NCBI GenBank assembly: GCA_000510425.1
Contig: AZKM01000008.1
Coordinates: forward strand, 151,512 to 215,511
DNA length: 64,000 nucleotides
Direction: 5' to 3'
Origin: Eubacterium nodatum ATCC 33099
GTDB lineage: Bacteria; Bacillota; Clostridia; Peptostreptococcales; Anaerovoracaceae
The notes under the pieces were generated by a model that worked only from the letters and a program-made list of their open reading frames with translations, searched no databases and was not told where the DNA came from. Below, piece by piece: positions 36,241 through 44,507 of this stretch (position 1 is its first letter; each line of letters opens with the position of its first letter). Made by a program: the position numbers and the translations under genes.

Positions 36241-36323
36241 AAAAAAATTAATATTTTCAAAAATGTTATTACCGCTCTTTTCAATCCATAACTCTCCTAA
36301 GCAAACATCAATTCACCAGTCCT

Positions 36324-37052
36324 TCAGAGAAGTTCCAGCATCTCCTCCAGTATTGCTTCCTTCTCCTGAGGACTGCTGACCATTTGGGCTTCTTTGCGAT
36401 ATTCCACCATCATGGCACTGAAAATATCTGCAATATCAGGCGGGGTATAGCTTATGGTATTGGCCCCGGCGGCTATGGTTTCCCGTATGGAATCCTCACT
36501 TGGACCTCCTGTAGCGATAATCGGAACCTTCGGATAGTCTTTTCTTATATGCTTAACCAATTCCGGCGTCTTTGCCGCATTAGAAACATTCAAAATTGAT
36601 GCACCGGCGCTAAGTCTTGCATCAATATCGGTGCTGGAGTTTACTACCGTTGCAATTACAGGAATATCTATTACACTTTTTATCATCTTTATATTTTCAT
36701 TTTTCATGGGAGAATTAACCACAACTCCATAAGCTCCATCTCCCTCTGCATCCTTGGAAATTAAAGCTGTCCTAAGACCCTGGGTTGTACCTCCGCCGAC
36801 ACCGCAAAAGACAGGAATAGAAGCAGCATTTATGATTGCGGTATTTATAATCTGCTGTGGGGTAAACGGATATACTGCCAAGACGGCATCCGCATTGCAG
36901 TTTCTTATTATGGCAAGATCTGTAGTAAAAATACAGGACTTTATTCTCCTTCCTAAAACCACCATACCCTTTGCTTCCCAGATAGACTCCGGCACCTGAA
37001 TCGACTTGGCTCTAAGCGTTCCGTTGATTCTCGGAATATCCTTTATCGACAT
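36324..37052 (-). CDS. TIM-barrel protein of unknown reaction
   Basis: A 242-residue protein with an alternating strand-helix pattern and phosphate-loop features of a beta/alpha barrel: PVFCGVGGGTTQGLRTA, PVIATVVNSSTDIDARLSAGA, and VPIIATGGPSEDSIRETIAAGA. Database relatives are often labelled only as hydrolase; I do not know the reaction. The ATG has AGGAGGAAGG at ideal spacing and overlaps the end of the kinase gene by 41 bases, so it is the third gene of the two-component operon. Confidence 0.75.
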   Translation of the reverse strand: MSIKDIPRINGTLRAKSIQVPESIWEAKGMVVLGRRIKSCIFTTDLAIIRNCNADAVLAVYPFTPQQIINTAIINAASIPVFCGVGGGTTQGLRTALISKDAEGDGAYGVVVNSPMKNENIKMIKSVIDIPVIATVVNSSTDIDARLSAGASILNVSNAAKTPELVKHIRKDYPKVPIIATGGPSEDSIRETIAAGANTISYTPPDIADIFSAMMVEYRKEAQMVSSPQEKEAILEEMLELL

Positions 37053-38484
37053 TTCCTTCCTCCTCAGTACCCACTACGGGAAAAATAACCTCTGTAGTGT
37101 ATATTTTATCTCTGTCAGTCACAAGAAAATCCCCTCCCATATCCTGACAAATCTTCCTGCAGGTTTTCACACCGATCTTTGTGCTCTCGACCTTCTTTGC
37201 TTCTTCTGTGGTATGATTTGATAAAATTATCCTTATCTCATTATTCGCAGCTTCGCCCATGACCTTCACAGGGAAATCTTTACTTGCGTACTTTAATATA
37301 TTAGAAAATAAATTGTCAAACAATCTTCTTATAGCGGAAACCTCAACAGCTGCAGTCACCCCCTCCGGAATATCAAAATCCAAATCGACCTCTAGCTCTT
37401 TAGATACTATTTCCGTCACATGTTCCATCAGAATCTGGGAAAAAAGAATACCTGCATCCATATTTTCCAAATTCTTGTCTTGACTGGCATTTCCGAAAAA
37501 CAGAAAATAGTTAAAGAGTTTATCAGATAAATCCTTTAGCTGAATGGCTTTTTCTCTGCTTGACTTAATATAGTGAACCAGCTCTTCCTCGGACTTATAT
37601 TTGCCACCTTCAATAATATCCAGATATCCGACAAGGGAAGTCAGCGGTGTTCGTATATCATGAGACATTGCGGTAATAAGAGCGGTGTTGGAATTCCAAG
37701 CGGCTTTTTCGCTTCTCATGGTTTCCACAATAGAATTTCTCATACTGTCAACGCTTGCTGCCAAAGTCCCTATTTCGTCCATTTTGCCCTTATAAATTTC
37801 TCCGTCAAGATTACCCTCGCTTATTCGCGAAACCTCGCCGGAAAGCTTTTTTACACGGTTTAAAACCATACCGTTGTATACCATGATGATGAGCATGAAT
37901 ACTAAAAAAGAAATACTTAATGTGGCAATTCCCATAACCTTATACCAATATTTTTCCTTGTTGACATTGATATATACATAATACTTTCCATCGTCGAAGG
38001 TCACATATCTATTATAAATATCTTCTATAAAATCCTTTGACCCCACCCGTTTTGTATTATTTTTTTTGTTTATGATAATCTCCTGTTTATTTTCCTGTAC
38101 GGTAGTATCTATATTCTGATCGTCCTTCTCATCTCCGTAGTTTACAATCCAGCCTCCGGAAAAAACATCTCGTCTGTTGTCCCAAACCAAGAGCTGAGTG
38201 TAACGCCTTTTATCCAGCCACTTCTGAAGCTTTTGATTATCTGTTCCCTTCACAGAATTTTCCTTTATATATGCCTGCAGTTCCTTGTATCTGGTATCCA
38301 CAACCTTTTTCTTGGCTATATCAGACAAAAAAAACTTGTTAGCTATATAATCTTCAAATATCACCATGCCCCAGAATGTGATTACAGATATAATGGCGGC
38401 TATGAACACCACAAACATGAGTTTAATATTAAGTGCGGAGAAATACCTTTCGATTATTGAATTTACAAAACTTTTTCTACTCAA
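37012..38484 (-). CDS. Membrane sensor histidine kinase
   Basis: A 490-residue kinase with helices at about 21-43 and 184-206 flanking an extracytoplasmic sensor of about 140 residues. A HAMP segment (RVKKLSGEVSRISEGNLDGE) and the phospho-acceptor His275 in MSHDIRTPLTSLVGYLD follow. The N box is LFDNLFSNILKYAS; the G1 box is poorly conserved while the G2-like end (KIGVKTCRKICQDMGGDF) is present, as in some VanS-like kinases. The start is TTG 38484, eight bases behind AAAGGG and overlapping the regulator stop. Signal unknown; the large polar sensor suggests an envelope cue. Confidence 0.92.
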   Translation of the reverse strand: MSRKSFVNSIIERYFSALNIKLMFVVFIAAIISVITFWGMVIFEDYIANKFFLSDIAKKKVVDTRYKELQAYIKENSVKGTDNQKLQKWLDKRRYTQLLVWDNRRDVFSGGWIVNYGDEKDDQNIDTTVQENKQEIIINKKNNTKRVGSKDFIEDIYNRYVTFDDGKYYVYINVNKEKYWYKVMGIATLSISFLVFMLIIMVYNGMVLNRVKKLSGEVSRISEGNLDGEIYKGKMDEIGTLAASVDSMRNSIVETMRSEKAAWNSNTALITAMSHDIRTPLTSLVGYLDIIEGGKYKSEEELVHYIKSSREKAIQLKDLSDKLFNYFLFFGNASQDKNLENMDAGILFSQILMEHVTEIVSKELEVDLDFDIPEGVTAAVEVSAIRRLFDNLFSNILKYASKDFPVKVMGEAANNEIRIILSNHTTEEAKKVESTKIGVKTCRKICQDMGGDFLVTDRDKIYTTEVIFPVVGTEEEGNVDKGYSENQRNA

Positions 38485-39184
38485 TTCTGTAACCCTTTCC
38501 CCAAACAGTTTGAATTATCTTAGGTTTATTAATATCCTCCTCCAGTTTTTTTCTCAGGTTCAAAACATGAACCATAATGGTGTTGCTTGCCGAAGGAAGA
38601 TATTTTTCACCCCACACATCTTCATAAAGATCTCTGTTCCTGACGATATCTCCCTTATGATCCATAAAGTACTGTAAAATGTCGAATTCTTTATCGGTTA
38701 AGTTGATCCTCTCATCGCCTTTATGAACCAGCCTTTTCTTAGTATCAACAACCACATTATCCGAAAGTTTCTTTATGTTTCCTTCTTCTTTGCTCTGTGG
38801 TTCATTGTACTGTTTGCGCCTGCGAATTAAAGATTTTACTTTCAAAACCAGTTCCGTACGGGAAAAAGGTTTAACTAAGAAGTCATCTCCGCCGTTGCTA
38901 TATGCCTCAATCATATCATTATCTTGAGATTTCGCTGTAAGAAATAAGATAGGAATCTGTGACTTTTCTCTTACTCTGCTGCAGACTTCTATGCCATTCA
39001 TACCGGGCATCATTATATCCAAAATAATCAGGTCGAAATTATTCTTGCTATCAAAGAGTTTTTTTATTGCCGCCCTGCCATTTTCGGCTTCTTCGATTTC
39101 ATAATTTTCACTGCTCAAAAGAACGGAAAGAACTTCTCTTATATCCGGATTATCATCGACTATTAAAATTCTATCTAAAGCCAT
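38477..39184 (-). CDS. OmpR-family response regulator
   Basis: A 235-residue regulator with a receiver domain and a winged-helix DNA-binding domain. The acidic pair is in ILIVDDNPDIREVL, the phosphorylated Asp in FDLIILDIMMPGMNG and the Lys in LVKPFSRTELV. The recognition part reads NLTDKEFDILQYF and SASNTIMVHVLNLRKKLEED. ATG 39184 has GAGG seven bases ahead. It leads the regulator-kinase-TIM barrel operon, with eight-base overlap to the kinase. Target genes cannot be read from this window. Confidence 0.94.
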   Translation of the reverse strand: MALDRILIVDDNPDIREVLSVLLSSENYEIEEAENGRAAIKKLFDSKNNFDLIILDIMMPGMNGIEVCSRVREKSQIPILFLTAKSQDNDMIEAYSNGGDDFLVKPFSRTELVLKVKSLIRRRKQYNEPQSKEEGNIKKLSDNVVVDTKKRLVHKGDERINLTDKEFDILQYFMDHKGDIVRNRDLYEDVWGEKYLPSASNTIMVHVLNLRKKLEEDINKPKIIQTVWGKGYRIE

Positions 39185-39432
39185 TTTCATACCTCAATTC
39201 TATCTTTTCTTTATTCTATACTGAAAATAGTCACTTTCACAACAATATCATGCAGAATTAAGAATAATTAAGAATTTCAATCTCTAAATTTGCTTGATCC
39301 ATGTAAAGCAAATACACGGACACAAAACCGGTGATAATCTCACAAATCATCCAATAAAATCCGTGTATCTCTGTATATTCAATATTTAATAATTTTTTAT
39401 TCTTTTCTCCGTTTTATCCCGATTCTTTTGCC

Positions 39433-40092
39433 CTAAATAAAATCAAAATTCTCCAAAGTGTAAAGGTAATAGTCAACGATTTCTTTAATTTCACTTTCGT
39501 CCTTCGCACTTACTTCATCATAGACTCCCACCGTTCCAAATCCAAACTTTTGAGCTGTTTTAACAGCGTAAAGTCCATCCTCAAATACCCATGTATTCCT
39601 AATTTTCGTTCCCATCTTCTCCGTAGCAATAAAAAACATATCCGGCTCTTCCTTGCTCTTTCCTACCTCTGATGCCGTGTAGATTCCCAGAAAATAATCT
39701 AAAATTCCCAATCTCTTAAATGCACTCTCAATAAAAGGTCTATGTGTAGATGTAGCTACGGTCATGGGAATACCCTTTGCCTTCGCAATATCCAAAAGGG
39801 TCTTCGCTCCGGGTTTAAATCCGGCTTCTTCCTGATATGCATGGGCAACCTGTTCATCTATCCCATCTGCCACTTCTTTTACCGTCATATCAAGTCCATA
39901 CTCCTTTATAAGATATTCTGCCCCCGCCTCCACGGTTTCTGAAAAAAGCTTATCTCCCAAGCCTTCTTCAGCTTCAATGCCCAGCGTTGCCAAAAATCTC
40001 GCTCCTGCATCATGCCAAACAGGCATAGTATCTAACAGTGTTCCATCAACATCAAAAATAATTCCTTCTACTTTTCTGCCAAAGTGTTCCAT
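39433..40092 (-). CDS. HAD-family hydrolase (beta-phosphoglucomutase/PGP-like)
   Basis: A 219-residue haloacid-dehalogenase phosphatase with an alpha-helical C1 cap. Motif I is IIFDVDGTLLDTM (Asp nucleophile), motif II TVATSTHRP, motif III around GKSKEEPDMF, and motif IV VFEDGLYAVKTA. The Lys in motif III and the EDG in motif IV are as expected for phosphatases and phosphomutases. Substrate unknown. It follows the metallophosphoesterase gene by 44 bases. An inverted repeat ATACACGGA/TCCGTGTAT with a long loop lies downstream at 39312-39368. Confidence 0.9.
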   Translation of the reverse strand: MEHFGRKVEGIIFDVDGTLLDTMPVWHDAGARFLATLGIEAEEGLGDKLFSETVEAGAEYLIKEYGLDMTVKEVADGIDEQVAHAYQEEAGFKPGAKTLLDIAKAKGIPMTVATSTHRPFIESAFKRLGILDYFLGIYTASEVGKSKEEPDMFFIATEKMGTKIRNTWVFEDGLYAVKTAQKFGFGTVGVYDEVSAKDESEIKEIVDYYLYTLENFDFI

Positions 40093-40136
40093 TCTACCTG
40101 CTTTCTATCCTTTATTACTCTATAATCCTTGTGATT

Positions 40137-40685
40137 TCATGTCTTTGAATAAGTTTTATATGCCCTTCCGCTTTCCAAATCAATCCACCGGAAATCCCCT
40201 TTTTCTGTAATCATATAACTGTGGCAGCTCTCTTCTTTTGGAATTGAAACAGATCCCGGATTCATATAAATGTACTTCTCATGCTCTATGCACTCCGGAA
40301 TGTGAGTGTGCCCGTTGAGTAAGATGGTTCCTTCAGCCATTGGCGGCAAATTACCTTGATGATAAACATGTCCATGTGTAGCAAAGAGCGTATTTCCGTT
40401 AATTTCCAGCAAAGCATAATCTGCGAGAACCGGAAAATCCAAAACCATCTGGTCCACCTCCGCCTCGCAATTTCCCCGTACAGCCAAAATTCTGTCTGCA
40501 AGGGAATTAAGCATGTAAATAACAGCTTTGGGGTCGTATTCCTCAGGCAAATCATTTCTGGGACCATGGTAAAGCAAATCTCCTAAAAGTAACAGTTTAT
40601 CAGCACCGGACTTCTCAAAAGCCTTAACCATAAGCCGGCAATAATACTCACTTCCATGTATATCAGATGCTATCATCAATTTCAT
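40137..40685 (-). CDS. yfcE: YfcE-type phosphodiesterase
   Basis: A 182-residue calcineurin-like metallophosphoesterase of the YfcE class. Metal motifs appear in order: SDIHGSEYYC, LLLGDLLYHGPRN, AVRGNCEAEVD, ATHGHVYH and LNGHTHIPE. Such enzymes hydrolyse phosphodiesters in vitro; physiological substrate unsettled. ATG 40685 (MKLMIASDIHG) has GAGG six bases ahead; the longer TTG frame does not. It is followed by the HAD gene in the same direction. Confidence 0.9.
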   Translation of the reverse strand: MKLMIASDIHGSEYYCRLMVKAFEKSGADKLLLLGDLLYHGPRNDLPEEYDPKAVIYMLNSLADRILAVRGNCEAEVDQMVLDFPVLADYALLEINGNTLFATHGHVYHQGNLPPMAEGTILLNGHTHIPECIEHEKYIYMNPGSVSIPKEESCHSYMITEKGDFRWIDLESGRAYKTYSKT

Positions 40686-40875
40686 ACAATACCTCAACTT
40701 TTCTGTCTGTCGTTTTTCTGCTAAGCTTCAGCATCTCTTCTCTACTAATAATCTTTCCACTCTTACTCTTACAGATTATAACACAATGTATAACACAATG
40801 AAACTGCCGCTTTAATAGGAAAGACAAGGTGAAAATAAGGCGTATTCTAAGGTAACATATCAAAAAACCATAAAA

Positions 40876-40906
40876 AAGCACCCATGAGATAAACTCCTGA
40901 GTGCTT
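40876..40906 (-). terminator. Terminator of rplM-rpsI
   Basis: On the minus strand AAGCACTCAGGAG pairs with CTCATGGGTGCTT (two mismatches) around TTTAT and ends in T6. It lies 24 bases past rpsI. The 190 bases between it and yfcE hold only a doubtful frame. Confidence 0.85.
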
Positions 40907-40929
40907 CAATATGTCGGTATAACTTACGC

Positions 40930-41322
40930 TTAACGTTTTGAGAACTGGGATGCTTTACGAGCTTTCTTAAGACCGTATTTCTTTCTTTCCTTCATTCTCG
41001 GGTCCCTCGTCAGGAAACCTGCAAGTTTAAGAGCTTTCTTATAGCCCTCTGTTTCTGTTGCAACAAGTGCTCTTGAAATTCCGTGTCTCAGTGCACCCGC
41101 CTGTCCTGTAAGTCCGCCACCGTGAACCAAAGCAATTACGTCATACTGACCTTCAGCTCCGACCACTGTAAGAGGTCTCATAACCTCCCGTCTCAGTAGA
41201 TCTGCCGGGAAATAATCGTTAAGTTCCTTTTTATTGATAATTACTTTTCCGGTACCAGGGAGCAGCCTGACTCTAGCAACGGAAGATTTTCTTCTACCTG
41301 TACCACGATACTGTGTAGCCAT
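40930..41322 (-). CDS. rpsI: 30S ribosomal protein uS9
   Basis: A 130-residue S9. [14 protein letters not shown] opens the protein, [19 protein letters not shown] lies in the middle and the basic tail [12 protein letters not shown] that reaches the P-site tRNA closes it. It follows rplM by 19 bases with an AGGGAGG site. Confidence 0.97.
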   Translation of the reverse strand: MATQYRGTGRRKSSVARVRLLPGTGKVIINKKELNDYFPADLLRREVMRPLTVVGAEGQYDVIALVHGGGLTGQAGALRHGISRALVATETEGYKKALKLAGFLTRDPRMKERKKYGLKKARKASQFSKR

Positions 41323-41341
41323 GTTCTATTCCTCCCTTTCC

Positions 41342-41770
41342 TTAAAATTCCAATGCTTCAGGTTTCTGTGCAGCGTGCTTGTGCTCAGGACCTGTATAAA
41401 CGTGCAACTTCTTGAACATCTGTCTGCCCAGCTTTCCATCAGGAAGCATTCCCTTCACTGCGTGACGAACGATTTCCTCCGGCTTCTTTGCCAGCAATTC
41501 TTCAAATGTTACTTCTTTTCTTCCACCCGGAAATCCCGAATAAGAAACATAAGTCTTTTCTTTTCTCTTCTTTCCCGTTACGCTGACCTTTTCGGCATTG
41601 ACAACAATTACATTATCTCCGCAGTCAACATGTGGCGTGTAAGTCGGTTTGTTTTTTCCTCTTAGGACTGTGGCAATTTCTGAAGCCATCCTTCCTAGGG
41701 TTTTGCCTTCTGCATCTACAACATACCATTTACGCTGTACTTCTGCAGGTTTTGCAACATAAGATTTCAT
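41342..41770 (-). CDS. rplM: 50S ribosomal protein uL13
   Basis: A 142-residue L13 with the standard [16 protein letters not shown] start, [19 protein letters not shown] core and [19 protein letters not shown] end. It is the first gene of rplM-rpsI, the usual bacterial pair. Confidence 0.97.
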   Translation of the reverse strand: MKSYVAKPAEVQRKWYVVDAEGKTLGRMASEIATVLRGKNKPTYTPHVDCGDNVIVVNAEKVSVTGKKRKEKTYVSYSGFPGGRKEVTFEELLAKKPEEIVRHAVKGMLPDGKLGRQMFKKLHVYTGPEHKHAAQKPEALEF

Positions 41771-41950
41771 TTTCTTTCCTTTCTACCTACTGGGAATTCT
41801 CCGCTTGTAAACAGTTTTTTGACTTGTAAACTCACAGCGAATTCTTTTTCGGTTCTGCCTACTGAGATTGTCTTGTCTGAAGTTTCAATCCTGGTCGGCA
41901 TCACTAAAATAATTTTTAGCTCGTTAGGCTACCGGTCGAACCTGCCCACG
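41771..41950 (-). promoter_or_regulatory. Leader and promoter region of rplM
   Basis: About 180 bases between the nhaC-side terminator and rplM. On the minus strand it contains two copies of a CAGTAGG-AGAA sequence, at about 41862 and 41800. L13 leader RNAs are known in Firmicutes, but I could not fold a match with certainty, and no -35/-10 pair stands out. Confidence 0.3.
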
Positions 41951-41983
41951 AAAAAACCTTGCACCGCTTAACAGTGCAAGGTT
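41951..41983 (-). terminator. Terminator after the nhaC operon
   Basis: On the minus strand AACCTTGCAC pairs with GTGCAAGGTT around a nine-base loop, followed by T4. It lies 30 bases past the membrane-protein gene. Confidence 0.9.
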
Positions 41984-42014
41984 TATTATACTCTCTTATG
42001 CCTGCAAATGCAAG

Positions 42015-42455
42015 CTATTTATTCCTCTGAACGGCTTCGTAAATTTTAATGGAAGGATTTTTTTCTTTCCCCAGCTTCAAAATATTCTCCATATCATCCT
42101 CAGTAAAAAGAAATTTCCTGGTTCTATCGTCCTTCGTAAAGTAGATTCTCCAAAGATCAGGCGTATTTTCATCCTTCTGCCAAGTTAGAGAAAACATATC
42201 TTTCCAGCCCCAAAGTTCTTGGTGCTTGGCAATTCTCATATCGTAGTGAACGAGAAGCCCGTCAGAAGATACTGTCACCGTTTTCCTCAATAATGCACTC
42301 AGCACCAGAAGTGTTCCAAATATAACTGCTACAATATTGAACTTGATATATCCCGTCAGACCCGTTCCCAGAAATACCAGGAGCAGACCCACGATAACAG
42401 TTCCTATCTTTACCTCTTTCTTGTGAGTATCTAAATTAAGTGCTTTATATTCCAT
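42015..42455 (-). CDS. Two-helix membrane protein with PH-like cytoplasmic domain
   Basis: A 146-residue protein. Two hydrophobic helices (about residues 17-32 and 40-55) form a hairpin near the N-terminus, followed by a soluble domain with alternating strands (KTVTVSSDGLLVHYDM, WGWKDMFSLTWQ, WRIYFTKDDRTRKFLFT), similar to bacterial PH-like domains. Function unknown. ATG 42455 has AAGGAA upstream. It starts nine bases past nhaC, so it is likely co-expressed and may be an accessory protein. Confidence 0.7.
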   Translation of the reverse strand: MEYKALNLDTHKKEVKIGTVIVGLLLVFLGTGLTGYIKFNIVAVIFGTLLVLSALLRKTVTVSSDGLLVHYDMRIAKHQELWGWKDMFSLTWQKDENTPDLWRIYFTKDDRTRKFLFTEDDMENILKLGKEKNPSIKIYEAVQRNK

Positions 42456-42464
42456 CAAAATTCC

Positions 42465-43988
42465 TTATGCACTAATCTGAGGTGCTTTCCCTTCAGCTCT
42501 TAGGCGTTCAAGATTTGCAACTGCAATTTTGTGAGCTTCTTCAGGACAACCTGCAGGCTTCCCTGCCTTTGTTCTTCCTAAAAGATTAGTGTATGAACCG
42601 TCTGCCCAGAAAATATTTCTTCCCATGAATGCTGTAATTGCAGCGTAAATAGGGTTAACCAGATTTACAAATGCAAATGGGAAATATGTAAATGGGTGAA
42701 TTCCAAGTGTTGCATACTGATAAGCACCACAACCTGTCCATGGGAACATAACTGCCCAAAGAGTACCTGCATCCTCCAACGTACGAGACATCATATTGCG
42801 TCCAAGCCCCATCTCATCGTACTTGTCAACATATAGCGGTGCCGGAACTCCAATTCCCAGGAACTGATCTCCCATTGCCGCATCGCAGAAAAGAGATGTA
42901 AGCAATGTTGCAAGAACCAAACTTCCTACATTGTGTAGTTTATTTTTCAGCTTCCCAAATAATGCTTCGACACATCCGCAGCGTTCTAAAGCTCCGCCGT
43001 AGGCAACTGCAAGAAGAATCAGGTTAATCGTCCACATCTGGTGATCCATACCACCCTTTTTCAAGATGCCGTCCAGGTACTGATTTCCTGTTTCAAAGCT
43101 TGGTCCATAGTGCAGCATAGCGAATATGTCGGTAAGACCCAAACCTTTTTGAAAAATTACAGCAAACACAACCCCTGTAAATACGGAAACTGCAATTCCT
43201 ACAAGCCCCGGCAGCTTCATAACGCAGGCAACTATAACCACCAGAATAGGCAGCATAACCAACGGATTCGTATTGAAAGTCTTTGCAATTGTATTTCTCA
43301 TTTCCGCGGCAATACTTGCATCATATGAACTTGGGTCAACATTGATACCGATTATAGTATATATAACCATTGCAATCAGAAAGGTTGGACCGGTTGTTGA
43401 TGTCATTGCGATTACATGGTCAAATAAACCGGTTTCTGAAACTGCTGCTGCCAGGTTTGTTGTATCTGACAAAGGTGAGAACTTATCTCCTACATATGCA
43501 CCTGAAATAATCATACCCGCAGTAATTGCCGGTGAAATTCCAAGACCTTGTCCGATAGCCAAAAATGCTATACCTACCGTTGCCGTTGTAGTCCAAGAAG
43601 AACCACAGGCAAGACCTACGATTGCACAAAGTACACAACCAACAGGCAGAAACAGTTTAGGTGTTAGAATGTCCAAACCGTAGTAAATCAATGTCGGAAT
43701 AGTACCGGATATCATAAATGATGATACCAGAAGACCCACCGTACATAAAATCAAAATAGCTTCCATTGTAGCATTCAGCCTCTCAAGCATTCCTGCCAGC
43801 ATATCGCTGAAGCTATGTCCGTGGAGATACCCGACTATACACGCTACAACAATAGCAATTATAAGCGGCATGTGTGCATCATGATAGTCCTTTTTCCCAA
43901 CTAAACCGTATAGCATAAGCCCCATCATCACAATGACAGGAATCAGAGCTACGAAAAAATTAGGTATTTTTACTTGTCTTTTCTCCAT
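42465..43988 (-). CDS. nhaC: NhaC-family Na+/H+ antiporter
   Basis: A 507-residue carrier with 11-13 hydrophobic helices. The NhaC pattern is clear in GLACGSSWTTTATVGIAFLA, SGAYVGDKFSPLSDTTNLAA and MFPWTGCGAYQYATLG. Members exchange sodium for protons, or malate/lactate in special cases. The ATG has AGGAGGAAG. The exact substrate cannot be settled from sequence; housekeeping sodium export is likely in an anaerobe. It is followed by a small PH-like membrane protein gene. Confidence 0.92.
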   Translation of the reverse strand: MEKRQVKIPNFFVALIPVIVMMGLMLYGLVGKKDYHDAHMPLIIAIVVACIVGYLHGHSFSDMLAGMLERLNATMEAILILCTVGLLVSSFMISGTIPTLIYYGLDILTPKLFLPVGCVLCAIVGLACGSSWTTTATVGIAFLAIGQGLGISPAITAGMIISGAYVGDKFSPLSDTTNLAAAVSETGLFDHVIAMTSTTGPTFLIAMVIYTIIGINVDPSSYDASIAAEMRNTIAKTFNTNPLVMLPILVVIVACVMKLPGLVGIAVSVFTGVVFAVIFQKGLGLTDIFAMLHYGPSFETGNQYLDGILKKGGMDHQMWTINLILLAVAYGGALERCGCVEALFGKLKNKLHNVGSLVLATLLTSLFCDAAMGDQFLGIGVPAPLYVDKYDEMGLGRNMMSRTLEDAGTLWAVMFPWTGCGAYQYATLGIHPFTYFPFAFVNLVNPIYAAITAFMGRNIFWADGSYTNLLGRTKAGKPAGCPEEAHKIAVANLERLRAEGKAPQISA

Positions 43989-44124
43989 CGCTTCCTCCTA
44001 ACTCATGATAAAAGTAAATAATTTCGATAGACTATACTCTAACACATCATCACGCTAAAGTCAAACTCTTTCACCTATTTATCACCTGAATTCTCATAAA
44101 ATCATCTCATAATTATTTTCTTAA

Positions 44125-44328
44125 TAAAAAACCTAGAACACTTAGTTGCTCTAGGCGGATTTTCAAGCTGACCTGGTTTTTGCCCCCACACCTGCCTTTA
44201 CCGAGATTTCCCCGAGGACTTACTTCTAGAGTGCGCCATGATAGTCGCAGCGATACGCTTACGGTTTACGTGGATCCTTTTGCCCGCACCTGGCTTGGAT
44301 TTTCAACCACAGACCTTGAAAACTTGTC
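44125..44328 (-). ncRNA. Structured non-coding RNA of about 200 bases, family not assigned
   Basis: The minus strand carries a consensus promoter, then about 200 bases without an ORF, and then a terminator. The RNA would begin with a hairpin ACAGAC/GTCTGT. The element TTGAAAATCC occurs near both ends of the core, and CAGGTG(C/T)GGG followed by GCAAAA occurs twice. GTGCG/CGCAC and CCGAGATTT/AAATCTCGG-type pairings are possible inside. Length resembles 6S RNA, and the dense G/A-rich core resembles large clostridial ncRNAs such as the raiA motif, but I cannot match either. The SRP core sequence is absent. Confidence 0.6.
44132..44155 (-). terminator. Terminator of the ncRNA
   Basis: On the minus strand CCTAGA pairs with TCTAGG around a 12-base loop, with a run of six T directly after. 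Confidence 0.85.
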
Positions 44329-44331
44329 TGT

Positions 44332-44360
44332 ATTATATCAATAAGGGATTCTTTTATCAA
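44332..44360 (-). promoter_or_regulatory. Strong promoter of the ncRNA
   Basis: On the minus strand TTGATA (44360-44355), a 17-base spacer and TATAAT (44337-44332). It is among the best promoter matches in the window and no ORF follows it. Between 44361 and 44507 nothing else is evident. Confidence 0.8.
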
Positions 44361-44507
44361 TAGTAATTATAATTGTGTGATCATAATCGAATGAGAATTT
44401 TCAAAAAAAATTATTTCTTTTAGAACAAGATTACACCGGCTATCTGCTAAAACTATTTTCTCTAAAATTGCTTCCACGCAGAAATATGTAGCAGCCGAAG
44501 CAAGCAG

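Noticed and set aside
39312..39368. Inverted repeat ATACACGGA/TCCGTGTAT as a terminator
   Set aside because: The loop is about 40 bases and no T-run follows; it may be chance or a protein-binding site.
40663..40881. Minus-strand 72-codon frame between rpsI and yfcE
   Set aside because: It overlaps the yfcE start and the rpsI terminator region and lacks a ribosome site.
44125..44328. SRP RNA, tmRNA, or a cobalamin, FMN or lysine riboswitch as identity of the ncRNA
   Set aside because: None of the conserved core sequences of these RNAs could be found on either strand, and no gene lies close enough downstream for a riboswitch.
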